Assembly: GCA_003648225.1 (NCBI GenBank) | Contig: QMOL01000039.1 | Coordinates: forward strand, 1-14,115 | Reading direction: 5' to 3' | DNA length: 14,115 nucleotides | Origin: Chlamydiota bacterium | Lineage (GTDB): Bacteria; Auribacterota; UBA3054; B51-G9 | In this document: one piece after another, positions 1 through 7,800 of the stretch | Layout of the letters: the number at the start of each line of letters is the position of its first letter | How positions within the stretch are numbered: position 1 is the first letter of the stretch | Translations under genes and position numbers: made by a program | Notes under the pieces: generated by a model | Databases searched by the model: none | Seen by the model: the letters and a program-made list of their open reading frames with translations, nothing else | Told to the model about the DNA's origin: nothing

Positions 1-1396
1 CTGAATCAATAGAAATGTTTACCGAAGGTTTCATAACGCCAAGCTCGGATTCTTCAATATATTGGGCTTTGTTTTCTACTGCCGATCTATAAACAAACCC
101 CGCAAAGCCTTCAGGGGCAACAGACATAGACGCCATATTATATCCTCCAGCAACCGCATTGCTAGAAACAAGAACAGTTTTCCATGGGATATCTTCACAA
201 ACTGTATATTTATAAACTTCTGTTGTAGAAGACATTCCATCAGTATTTTCGGCTCTCATTTTGAATGAAACTACTGAATAATGAACCTGACTGATTATGT
301 TGCCTACATACGCGTCCGGAGTTGTGTTTGTTGCCATTGGAAAAGGTCCCTGCCAAGCCCCGCCATCAACACTATATTCATAAGTAACATTTGTCAAAGT
401 TGAATTTGCAGTTGTAATGTTGGCAGAAATTGTTACTTCGTCTGTATCCAGCGGCTCAGGATATGGAGAATAAGATATTTCTTTAAAAGACGGCGGTTGC
501 GGAACAAGAATTTCTGTGTAAGCTACAAATTGAGTCGGATCAAGGGCTACATCACTAATACGAACTTCGTCAATTGTTCCATCGACCCAATCCGCTACTC
601 CCCCGCCCCACATTCCACGGCCAATTGACCAGTGAGTATCCCAAGGAAAAGTAGCTGGTCCTATATTGCTTTGCTGAGAAGTTGCTTCAAGCTCATATTC
701 AATATCCGTTTCTTCCTTAATATAAAGTTTTGCAACATTTGAACCGTCATAAGTAACAGCAAGGTTATACCATTTATCAGGAAAAATTTCAGTTTCGCCG
801 GAACCTCCACAACAGCTACGCCCGTCAAACCAATGTTCGACATTATCATCGCTAAAAAAATCAGCTTGAATGAACGGTGGGTCAAATTTTATTAATTTAA
901 GAAAAAATGGCGGGGCTCCGCCGCCCGGATTTCCGTCTTTGCCGACTATAACAGGCCAGCCGTTTCCGAATCCGTCATTGAATTTTACCGTAGCTTCTAT
1001 TGTCCATCCATTAGAAAAGACATAAGAATCCACCATTTTATTTGTTATGTCATTTTGTGTAAGAATAACGCTGTTAGGAACAAAATCCAAAGCGAGAGTG
1101 TTAGGTTCGCCGGTTACAGGAACAGTAGCAAACGGAATATCATCCGTTGCAGTTGGCGCGTCTTCTGTTGGAATATTCGACATGGCGTTGCTGTTCCCTG
1201 AAGAATCTACATAAAAATCATCGTTAGTGCCGGTGTGCTGCACGCCTGCAGTTCCATTTTCAAACCTCCAATAAGCAATAGTTTTAGCAGATATTTCCTG
1301 GTTTGTAAAAAATATCAATGCGAAGATTGCAATAATCCCCCCTTTTATAAAGGGAATGAGGGGAATTTTTTTTAAATTATTTACTCGCTTTTTCAT
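1..1396 (-). CDS. Exported LamG-domain (concanavalin-like) protein with Ig-like extension, 3' end outside window
   Basis: The minus-strand frame is open without a stop from ATG at 1396 to the window edge (465 codons seen, C-terminus missing). Residues 1-37 form an unusually long signal peptide: basic MKKR start, hydrophobic stretch about 19-30, likely cleavage after ISA37. Residues about 38-295 are a LamG/concanavalin-like beta-sandwich beginning TIAYWRFENGT and including EHWFDGRS and DGTIDEVRISD. This aligns over its whole length with the neighbouring gene at 1562-2461, clearly a tandem paralog. After LDPTQF it diverges: instead of a PEP-CTERM tail it continues with an Ig/Fn3-like segment (from about PQPPSFK, residue 302). 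An SD-like AAGGAA lies at 1402-1407, 5 nt before the start. Likely role: extracellular or surface glycan binding. This is inferred from the fold; no catalytic site is recognised. Confidence 0.85.
   Translation of the reverse strand, partial: MKKRVNNLKKIPLIPFIKGGIIAIFALIFFTNQEISAKTIAYWRFENGTAGVQHTGTNDDFYVDSSGNSNAMSNIPTEDAPTATDDIPFATVPVTGEPNTLALDFVPNSVILTQNDITNKMVDSYVFSNGWTIEATVKFNDGFGNGWPVIVGKDGNPGGGAPPFFLKLIKFDPPFIQADFFSDDNVEHWFDGRSCCGGSGETEIFPDKWYNLAVTYDGSNVAKLYIKEETDIEYELEATSQQSNIGPATFPWDTHWSIGRGMWGGGVADWVDGTIDEVRISDVALDPTQFVAYTEILVPQPPSFKEISYSPYPEPLDTDEVTISANITTANSTLTNVTYEYSVDGGAWQGPFPMATNTTPDAYVGNIISQVHYSVVSFKMRAENTDGMSSTTEVYKYTVCEDIPWKTVLVSSNAVAGGYNMASMSVAPEGFAGFVYRSAVENKAQYIEESELGVMKPSVNISIDS
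1340..1354. repeat. Palindromic repeat inside the signal-peptide codons of the LamG gene
   Basis: CCCTTT (1340-1345) and AAAGGG (1349-1354) form a perfect 6-bp inverted repeat around a TAT loop. It sits in a wider C-rich/G-rich block (about 1334-1366) that resembles intergenic C/G blocks such as 12546-12561. In coding sense the block supplies residues IPLIPFIKGGII of the signal peptide, which have no counterpart in the paralog's signal peptide. Confidence 0.55.
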
Positions 1397-1401
1397 AACA
1401 T

Positions 1402-1407
1402 TTCCTT
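1402..1407 (-). promoter_or_regulatory. Weak Shine-Dalgarno AAGGAA of the LamG gene starting at 1396
   Basis: AAGGAA lies 5 nt upstream of ATG 1396 on the minus strand. It supports that start. Only the two LamG genes in the window have a visible SD. Confidence 0.5.
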
Positions 1408-1432
1408 TGTTTTGTTTTTTAAAATTAATAAA

Positions 1433-1547
1433 TGGAGGGTCGCCGTCCCCAGCGACCTAATCCGCGTAACTAATTTATTGAATAAAGGTTTTCGCTAGTT
1501 AGGACGTTGAGGACCCGAAATTCTCCGGGCATGACAACGTCCCTCCA
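1433..1547. repeat. 115-bp GC-rich element with terminal inverted repeats and two hairpins
   Basis: It is bounded by TGGAGGG (1433-1439) and its exact inverse CCCTCCA (1541-1547). Inside, GGTCGC (1438-1443) pairs with GCGACC (1452-1457), and GACGTTG (1503-1509) pairs with CAACGTC (1535-1541). Nested in the second hairpin, CCCG (1514-1517) pairs with CGGG (1526-1529). It is much GC-richer than its flanks and fills almost the whole gap between the two LamG genes. It looks like a small MITE/REP-type repeat or a structured mRNA segment. No T-run follows it on the minus strand, so it is not an obvious intrinsic terminator. Confidence 0.6.
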
Positions 1548-1561
1548 CATAAATTACCGCA

Positions 1562-2461
1562 CTAAGAAATGCGGTTTACTTTGCGAAACGCAAGTAATGC
1601 AAGCGCCATTCCGCCAATCGCCAAACAAGGTTCCGGCACGACCGCGAGAAACTGTGTGGGTTCCAAAGGTTCATCGCTAATTCTAACTTCGTCAATTACG
1701 CCATCAGCAAAGTCAATCAGATTATTATCCCACATTGTACAGCCTACCACCCATGGTGTGTCCCAATGGAGCGTAGCATCACCTATACCGCTCTGCTGAG
1801 AAGTGGCTTCCCATTCATATGTTAAATCCGTAGCTTCTTTAATATAAAATTTAGCTACATTTGTTCCGTCATACACAAAAGCAAGATTATACCATGTGTC
1901 AACTGCAATAGGAAGTTCTCCGGTTCCGCCATATCCGGAACGTCCATCAAACCAATGTTCCGCATCGTCATCACTAAAAAAATCACATTGTAAAAATGCC
2001 GGTGACAATGCAATCAATTTCATAAAAAGCGGAGGAGCGCCAGGACCGGGTGGGCGACCGGTTTTAGTTACTACTCCCGGCCATCCTGCACCGAGAGAAT
2101 GAAACTTTACTGAAGCTTCTACTGTCCAACCGTTAGAAAGATTTTTAGTGTCAATCATCTTGCTGCCGGTTGTTGTAATGTAGCTGTTCCAGTTTCCAAA
2201 GTCAAGGGCGAGATTGTTGGCTTGTGCGGTTTGAGGAACAACTGAAAACGGTACATCATTTGTTGCAATTGGTCTTGATGCTGAGTCAACCGTTGACATA
2301 GCATTGCCGTTGCCTGATGAATCTGCATACCAGTCATCGTTATCGCCGGTATGTGCAGTTCCGTTTGTTCCATCTTCGAACCTCCAGTAGGCGAGTGTTG
2401 CGGCATTCAAGCTCATACAAAGCATAACTGCCATCAATGAGAAAACAAGAGTTTTTTTCAT
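1562..2461 (-). CDS. LamG-domain protein with C-terminal PEP-CTERM sorting signal
   Basis: A 299-residue exported protein. Residues 1-20 are a typical signal peptide (MKKT then a hydrophobic core ending SLNA). Residues about 21-270 are a LamG/concanavalin-like domain, starting TLAYWRFEDGT and including EHWFDGRS and DGVIDEVRISDEPL. The tail has a PEP motif at 276-278, a hydrophobic helix at about 280-292, then basic RK: the PEP-CTERM layout recognised by exosortases, which attach such proteins to the envelope or its exopolysaccharide. Exosortase recognition is family knowledge; no exosortase gene is in the window. The start is supported by SD AAGGAG 7 nt upstream. It has its own promoter/operator at 2566-2614 and a leader stem-loop. 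The downstream gene is a paralog lacking this tail where the two can be compared. Ligand unknown; glycan binding is inferred from the adjacent glycosidases. Confidence 0.9.
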   Translation of the reverse strand: MKKTLVFSLMAVMLCMSLNAATLAYWRFEDGTNGTAHTGDNDDWYADSSGNGNAMSTVDSASRPIATNDVPFSVVPQTAQANNLALDFGNWNSYITTTGSKMIDTKNLSNGWTVEASVKFHSLGAGWPGVVTKTGRPPGPGAPPLFMKLIALSPAFLQCDFFSDDDAEHWFDGRSGYGGTGELPIAVDTWYNLAFVYDGTNVAKFYIKEATDLTYEWEATSQQSGIGDATLHWDTPWVVGCTMWDNNLIDFADGVIDEVRISDEPLEPTQFLAVVPEPCLAIGGMALALLAFRKVNRIS

Positions 2462-2468
2462 AATTTGT

Positions 2469-2474
2469 CTCCTT
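2469..2474 (-). promoter_or_regulatory. Shine-Dalgarno AAGGAG of the PEP-CTERM LamG gene
   Basis: AAGGAG lies 7 nt upstream of ATG 2461, a canonical position. The cytoplasmic cassette and glycosidase genes show no comparable SD, which hints at stronger or differently controlled translation here. Confidence 0.75.
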
Positions 2475-2481
2475 TTTTATT

Positions 2482-2508
2482 ATTCTTATTTTGCAGGGAA
2501 ATAAGAAT
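2482..2508 (-). promoter_or_regulatory. Stem-loop in the mRNA leader of the PEP-CTERM LamG gene
   Basis: ATTCTTATTT (2482-2491) and AAATAAGAAT (2499-2508) form a perfect 10-bp stem around a 7-nt loop, ending 7 nt before the SD on the mRNA. There is no downstream U-tract suggesting termination. It is more likely an RNA stability or translation element, but could be an AT-rich coincidence. Confidence 0.5.
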
Positions 2509-2565
2509 GTTTGATTAACATTAGTTGTTAAAAGTCCCCCCCTGCGGAAAACGCCTTTTGTTTAT

Positions 2566-2585
2566 ATGTTTAAATGTTCAGACAT
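2566..2585. promoter_or_regulatory. Candidate operator B, upstream of the LamG genes
   Basis: ATGTTTAAATGTTCAGACAT is an imperfect palindrome. It matches operator A (13164-13183) at 14 of 20 positions in the same orientation, and by inversion the two share the 12-mer AATGTTCAGACA. Its core TGTTCAGACA fits the loose GT-N4-AC pattern known for GntR-family operators. It directly abuts the -10 box at 2586-2591, so binding would block transcription start. That the GntR protein at 11608-12348 binds here is inference. Confidence 0.6.
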
Positions 2586-2614
2586 AGTATACCATATTAG
2601 TTTTCAAATTGCAA
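2586..2614 (-). promoter_or_regulatory. Sigma-70-type promoter for the LamG genes
   Basis: On the minus strand TTGCAA (2614-2609), a 17-nt spacer and TATACT (2591-2586) give a good -35/-10 pair. This places the transcription start about 110-120 nt before the start codon at 2461. It lies in the 206-bp gap after the GH2 gene, so the LamG genes probably form their own transcription unit. Confidence 0.65.
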
Positions 2615-2667
2615 GACTTTCAAATTTTTATAATTTTTTTTATAAACTATTTAGTATTAATATTGAT

Positions 2668-4788
2668 TTATTTCACCTTAAACTCTCGCACGCTTTTTAC
2701 ATTATCTTTATTAAATTTCAGTTCAGCTTCAATCCGGTAATTTCCGGAATTTGTAGGATAAGTCATAGCGAACCGATGGTATTCGCGACCCAAAGCAGGA
2801 ACTTTATATTTTTTAAAAATCTCTTTATAAACTTTTCCTTCACTACTCAATATGCTGACTTTAACATCTCCATTCCATTCTTCCTGAGTATCATTAATTA
2901 CCGGAACATTAAACGCGATTTTATTTCCCGCTTTCACTCCTTTTTCGTCAGGCCAAAGTTCCAGCATTAACCCTACAGGGGAAAAAGAATCGCTGACATA
3001 TTCGAAAAAATGAGGTTCAAATTTGAGTGAATCCAAATCTGTCCAGTTGTCACAGGTAAATCCGTTCGGTCGGGAATATCCAAGTCCGCAAAAATGTTGT
3101 ACGCCTGCAACTCTTCGATACGATCTCCAGAATTCTGTTAATGCCGCGGTAGCCAGCCCGTAATATTTTCGTTTATCTTCCGGTGAAGCATTTTCACCAA
3201 CAAGATTATTATATTGCGGCACAGTTAACTTGCATGAAGAGCCATCGCGATTTAGCCAAAGCCACGCGTATTCATTTATGATAACGTTGCAGCCTTTATT
3301 TTCCGGAGCGCACCAATAACCGCTTGGCCATGTGTCCATATTAGTTAAATCACTCAATTTAAATTCCTTTCGAATAAAACGGTAAGGATGGCTTTCAAAA
3401 CAATCCGTTTCACGTGCCTGTCCTCCGAGACTGTTTTCCCATGGTCTGTCGGATTTGTCCAGATCGCGAACTTTTTCTATAGCTTTTGCAATTCTTGCAG
3501 CAGCTTCAGGCGGTGTCTCATTGCATGCGTCCCAAATTATTACACATGGATGATTTACATGATTTTCAATCCATTCGGTAAACTCATTTGTCAGGCAATC
3601 AACTGTCAGCTCTTCAGGAAGTTCCGGCAGCCATATAGGGAATTCATCCTGCACAAGAATTCCTTCTTCGTCAGCGATATCGTACCAAAATTCAGGTGGA
3701 AAACCGATGCAGTATCGCACGGAATTCCAATGCATTTCTTTTAATTTTTTATGAAGTTTTCGCACCCATTTTTTATCCCAAAGTTTATAACCGTGTAAAG
3801 GATCTTCGAGAAATCTGAAAACACAAAAGTTTGAACCGTTAAGATATGTTACTTTACTATTGAGTTCCGCGCGATTAGTTTTCGGATTGAATTTAAATTC
3901 CCGCATACCAAAAGTTTCAGAAAAATCGTCAGATATTTTATCTGTCTCAACATAAGTTTTTAAAACATAAAGAAAAGGATTTTCCGGCAACCACAATTTC
4001 GCATTTGGAATTTTTATAATATTATGAAACGAACGAACAGATTTTTCTTTGAAAGTTTCAGGTTTCCCGGAAAGTTCGGCAATAATTTTTCCGCTGTTTT
4101 TTTCCAAAACTTCAAAACGAAGTTTAACATTTTTCGCAGCAAAATTTTCGGCATTTTTTACATCTGTCCATACTTCGATTGTGTTTTCATCAGCTGCTAA
4201 AACAGGTTTAATCTGCACTTTTTTTATATAAGGTGAGTCCGTTAAAATTAGATTTACGGAATCATATATTCCGGGAAGATAAACGCGCTTTTCCCTGTCC
4301 ATTCCACGCACAACTGATTCAGGCACAGATTGTTCTGTTGCACCAACACGAACAACAAGTTTGTTAGCAATATTATTACCACGAAGATAAGGTTTGAGAT
4401 TAAAATATCCCGGATTAAAACATGGCAGATGTTCACCAACAACATTCCCATTAAGAAAAACTTTTGTTCCGTATTTTGCCTTGTTAATTTTCAGCTGTGC
4501 AATTTCAGGAACAGTTCCTTTTAGTTTAAATGTTTTGCAATACCAGAACGCTTCCCTTAGTGAGTTTGTAACACCAACTTGCTTAAATTTTGGTTCCGCA
4601 AGGTCTAAAACCCCGGGCACTTTAACTTTGTGTCTAAAGGAAGTTGGAATTTTATCCAGGCTGCCTTGTTCAACAAGCCACTCACCATCAAAATTAATTA
4701 TTTGTCTTTTTGCCATTGTAGTTGTCGAATAGATGAAAATTACAGTTAACACACATAGAATGAATCGAATGTTTTGCTTTAAGTTCAT
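2668..4788 (-). CDS. Exported glycoside hydrolase family 2 enzyme (beta-galactosidase/glucuronidase-like)
   Basis: A 706-residue retaining glycosidase. An N-terminal hydrophobic segment (about 8-25, ending TTTMA) is a signal peptide, so it acts outside the cytoplasm. Domain order follows GH2: sugar-binding jelly roll about 30-185, Ig-like sandwich about 190-300 ending GMREF, TIM barrel about 310-600, and a further C-terminal beta domain about 610-706. The barrel shows HWNSVRY, IADEEGILVQDEFP and NHPCVIIWDACNE, with E424 the expected acid/base. NEYAWLWLNRDG contains E506, the likely nucleophile. Both catalytic glutamates are thus present. Substrate cannot be read from sequence; beta-galactoside, glucuronide, mannoside or galacturonide are all possible. 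It starts 12 bp after the preceding glycosidase and is surely co-transcribed with it. No SD is visible. Confidence 0.9.
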   Translation of the reverse strand: MNLKQNIRFILCVLTVIFIYSTTTMAKRQIINFDGEWLVEQGSLDKIPTSFRHKVKVPGVLDLAEPKFKQVGVTNSLREAFWYCKTFKLKGTVPEIAQLKINKAKYGTKVFLNGNVVGEHLPCFNPGYFNLKPYLRGNNIANKLVVRVGATEQSVPESVVRGMDREKRVYLPGIYDSVNLILTDSPYIKKVQIKPVLAADENTIEVWTDVKNAENFAAKNVKLRFEVLEKNSGKIIAELSGKPETFKEKSVRSFHNIIKIPNAKLWLPENPFLYVLKTYVETDKISDDFSETFGMREFKFNPKTNRAELNSKVTYLNGSNFCVFRFLEDPLHGYKLWDKKWVRKLHKKLKEMHWNSVRYCIGFPPEFWYDIADEEGILVQDEFPIWLPELPEELTVDCLTNEFTEWIENHVNHPCVIIWDACNETPPEAAARIAKAIEKVRDLDKSDRPWENSLGGQARETDCFESHPYRFIRKEFKLSDLTNMDTWPSGYWCAPENKGCNVIINEYAWLWLNRDGSSCKLTVPQYNNLVGENASPEDKRKYYGLATAALTEFWRSYRRVAGVQHFCGLGYSRPNGFTCDNWTDLDSLKFEPHFFEYVSDSFSPVGLMLELWPDEKGVKAGNKIAFNVPVINDTQEEWNGDVKVSILSSEGKVYKEIFKKYKVPALGREYHRFAMTYPTNSGNYRIEAELKFNKDNVKSVREFKVK

Positions 4789-4800
4789 AATTTTCAGTGG

Positions 4801-7800
4801 TTATTGTTTTTTTATTTTCAGAGTTATAGGTTTTCCTTTTGTCGTTATTTGAATAAAATCACCGGTTGGTGATGGAATGTAATCAAACGCTACCGGTTTG
4901 CCTGAGATGTCTGTTGCGCTAATTTTATCTCGGCTCACATTTTTGAATCTTAACACGCCATTTCCATAACCGTTTATTGTGTATTCAACACTTTCTGAAG
5001 AGTCTTTAACATCCAAAAGTTCAAGATTTGTGTAAAGCAGCAATGGCTGACATTTTTTATTAAGAAAACTTATTTGGTGAGTTCCGGGTGTCAATAAATT
5101 AGATGGAATACGTAAAGTATAAGGCACTTCTTTATCATCCACAACAATTCCGCCAAGATTTTTCGGTGTTTTTAAATCAATATTCAGAACAGACTTTTTG
5201 AAAATCAAATCATCAATTCTATTAAGATAACCTGACGGCATGATATTTACACCGTTATAATCTACGGACGCGCCGAGGGAAACAATTCCATAAAGACAAG
5301 GCGCAGCCGAAAAAACTTGCGGACGATGACAATGAAAAATTGTTGTCCACTCGAACATCGCGCCTTTCATCGCGTATAAAGCTTTCATAGTGGGGTTATA
5401 ACCGAGACGCTGGGACGCATCGGCAAGATATTCAAGAGCGGTTTTAGCTTTTTTGAATTCGCCGCCCCAGGTGTAAACACAAGCTGAATAACCGTACGGA
5501 ATACTTGTGTGATGTTTTGTTGTGCTGAAAGGTGAATCAGGGAGCCGAGGGTTCATCATAAAATTTATAGAATCAAGACTCCTTTTCGCGTTTGGCGTAA
5601 TTGGATACAGCGCGAAAGCCCAGGCGTAATCTAAAAAGATGTCGAAATAAGTTAAGTCAACAAGAATTTCTTTGCCGTCATCCATAACTGCGATGCCCGT
5701 CCAATAGATGTTTTCTTTTGGATTCCATAATTTTTTATCAATAGTTTTTGCTAATTTTTCAGCTTGCTCAAAATGTTTTTTGCTTTTGGAATTTTTGTTA
5801 AGAGCAATCGCCATTTCTCCCATCATTAAATGGCTGGCGTACATCAAATTATTAATGTAAATACTGTAAACACGCATAGGCCAATCATCGCCGATTTTCA
5901 ATCCGGGAACTTTTTCATCTTTCCAATATGGCGATTCTTTTAAAGGTGCTTCGTTAATGAACGATTCACTATAAAGTCCCATTTTTTTGCTATAAGATTT
6001 GACCGCTAAAAATTGCATCGCGCTGTCAAGTGTTTTGTACCATTCAGCGAGTTTACTATCATCGCCAAGCAGTTTCCAGTAAGCGTAAGCGGAAAGAATC
6101 GCGTAAGCCGGCCCATCATCTTCCATTTTGAAAATATGTCTGCCGGCATAAGGGGCGATGATGAAAGTTTTGTATTTTTTACCTTCAACTTCTGCAGGTG
6201 TTGGGTTTGCAAGCAAATACGGAGTCCAGCGTTTTAAAAATTGAGGATCGCCGGAAAGCGCTGTGCAAATATTTACAATCGTTGTGTCTCGCACCCAGAT
6301 AGCTTGGTAACCGCCATCAAGAGCAGCGTATGTTCCTCCGAACTGAAATCCCATGGTAAGAAAAGTTCGTTTATCGATATCGGTGCGATTCGCAAGTTTA
6401 GCAGGTCCGGAAACGCGACCGTTTTTAGTTTTGTTTTTCGCCCAGGCATCTGCGGTTTTTTGTGATGTTTTCCAATCAGCTATTTGTTTGCTTAACAATT
6501 TCAGATCAGCCACGGAGTCAGCCCAGAAAACTGTAAAACCGTTGCAATCAACATTTCCTGTCGACAGTTCTTTGCGCAGTGTTTCGATTTTTTTATCTTT
6601 GAAAATAACAGCATAATAAAGAGTCACATTGTGAATAGATTTTACTTCGCCGGATAATAAATTATTGGTCAAACTTAGTTTTGACAAGTCAAACTTAACA
6701 TGAAGTGAAAGTTTCGGCGACCAAACGCGTACAGCCGCTTTGTCCATTATTTGAACATCGACATCACCTTCACAGTAGCGATATTTTGTCAAGAGCGGGT
6801 CATAGTCGATGTCACGAAGTCCGATGTCATAATTGAGACATAATTTTGTTGATTTATTCCGTGCTTCCGCGCTTGTGGCGATTTCTATCCAGCCAAATAA
6901 ATCTCTTGTTGCGTATTGAGGGTGATATTTGTGTTCTAATGAAGTTGCTTGTGGCAAAACATCAAGCATGAGTTTCAGTTTGTCTTCCTGGCGCACTTTT
7001 ACAAGAGCTCCCCATGGACTTGCAAGATGAGTTTGCGCGGAAGTTTGCAACTCCGGTTTATATTTTTCAACAAGCATAGGCTTAACGCTATCGCGAATTT
7101 GATTTAAACTTTGTTGAGTTGCGGCAAATTTTTGAATTAAAAGTTTAAACTTTTTTTCTGTCAATAATTTTTTAAGATTTTTCAATTCAATTTTTATTTT
7201 TTTCAGTTTATCTCCATACAATTTTGAAATTTCTTTGTCATGTTTAGCCAATTCAAAAAGTCCGTTGCAGCCCGACACGATTGGAGCAATTCTCTTTTTA
7301 AAAGTAAGTATTGGATAAAGCGATTCATCACTGCCGCAATCGACAAAGTAATACGCGATGGAATCAAAATTGCCGTTAAGCACTTTTTCCGCAGTCATTT
7401 TTTGCGCCTGCCAGTCTTTAACGTCGAATACCCAGACACCTGCCAGAACCGGCACATGGTCTTTCGTTTTGGAATACGGATCAACAGAAATATCAAGCCA
7501 GCCGTTTTTATCGGCATCCGAGGCGAAAACATCAACTGCCAACGTTTTTTTTCGGCCGACCATTTTGGGAACATCCACTATTTTTTTTTCAGCGCCCTCG
7601 ATATTAAGCTGCATAACGCGCTGCTTTGCCCTGCCATAATAATTTTCAAAGAAAGCAAAGATCACAACATATTTGCCGCCTTTTTCTACCTCGGCGCGAT
7701 ATTGAATCGGGACATTTAGCCCCCAAAGAACTTTTCGCATAACCGGTGGAACTCCTAATACCTCATACCCCGCGCCGACTTCAGAAATGACATGTTCCAT

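Noticed and set aside
661..885. Minus-strand 74-residue ORF within the left LamG gene
   Set aside because: It is in a different frame from the continuous LamG frame, which aligns to the paralog throughout; a shadow ORF.
2527..2562. C-run plus GCGGAAAACGCC followed by TTTT as a rho-independent terminator
   Set aside because: The stem is only three GC pairs (GCG/CGC), and it is oriented plus while all genes run minus; it may be a repeat fragment.
7240..7719. Plus-strand 159-residue ORF, the longest on that strand
   Set aside because: It lies antisense inside the glycosidase gene, has no recognisable motifs and no SD; the minus-strand frame has clear domain structure.
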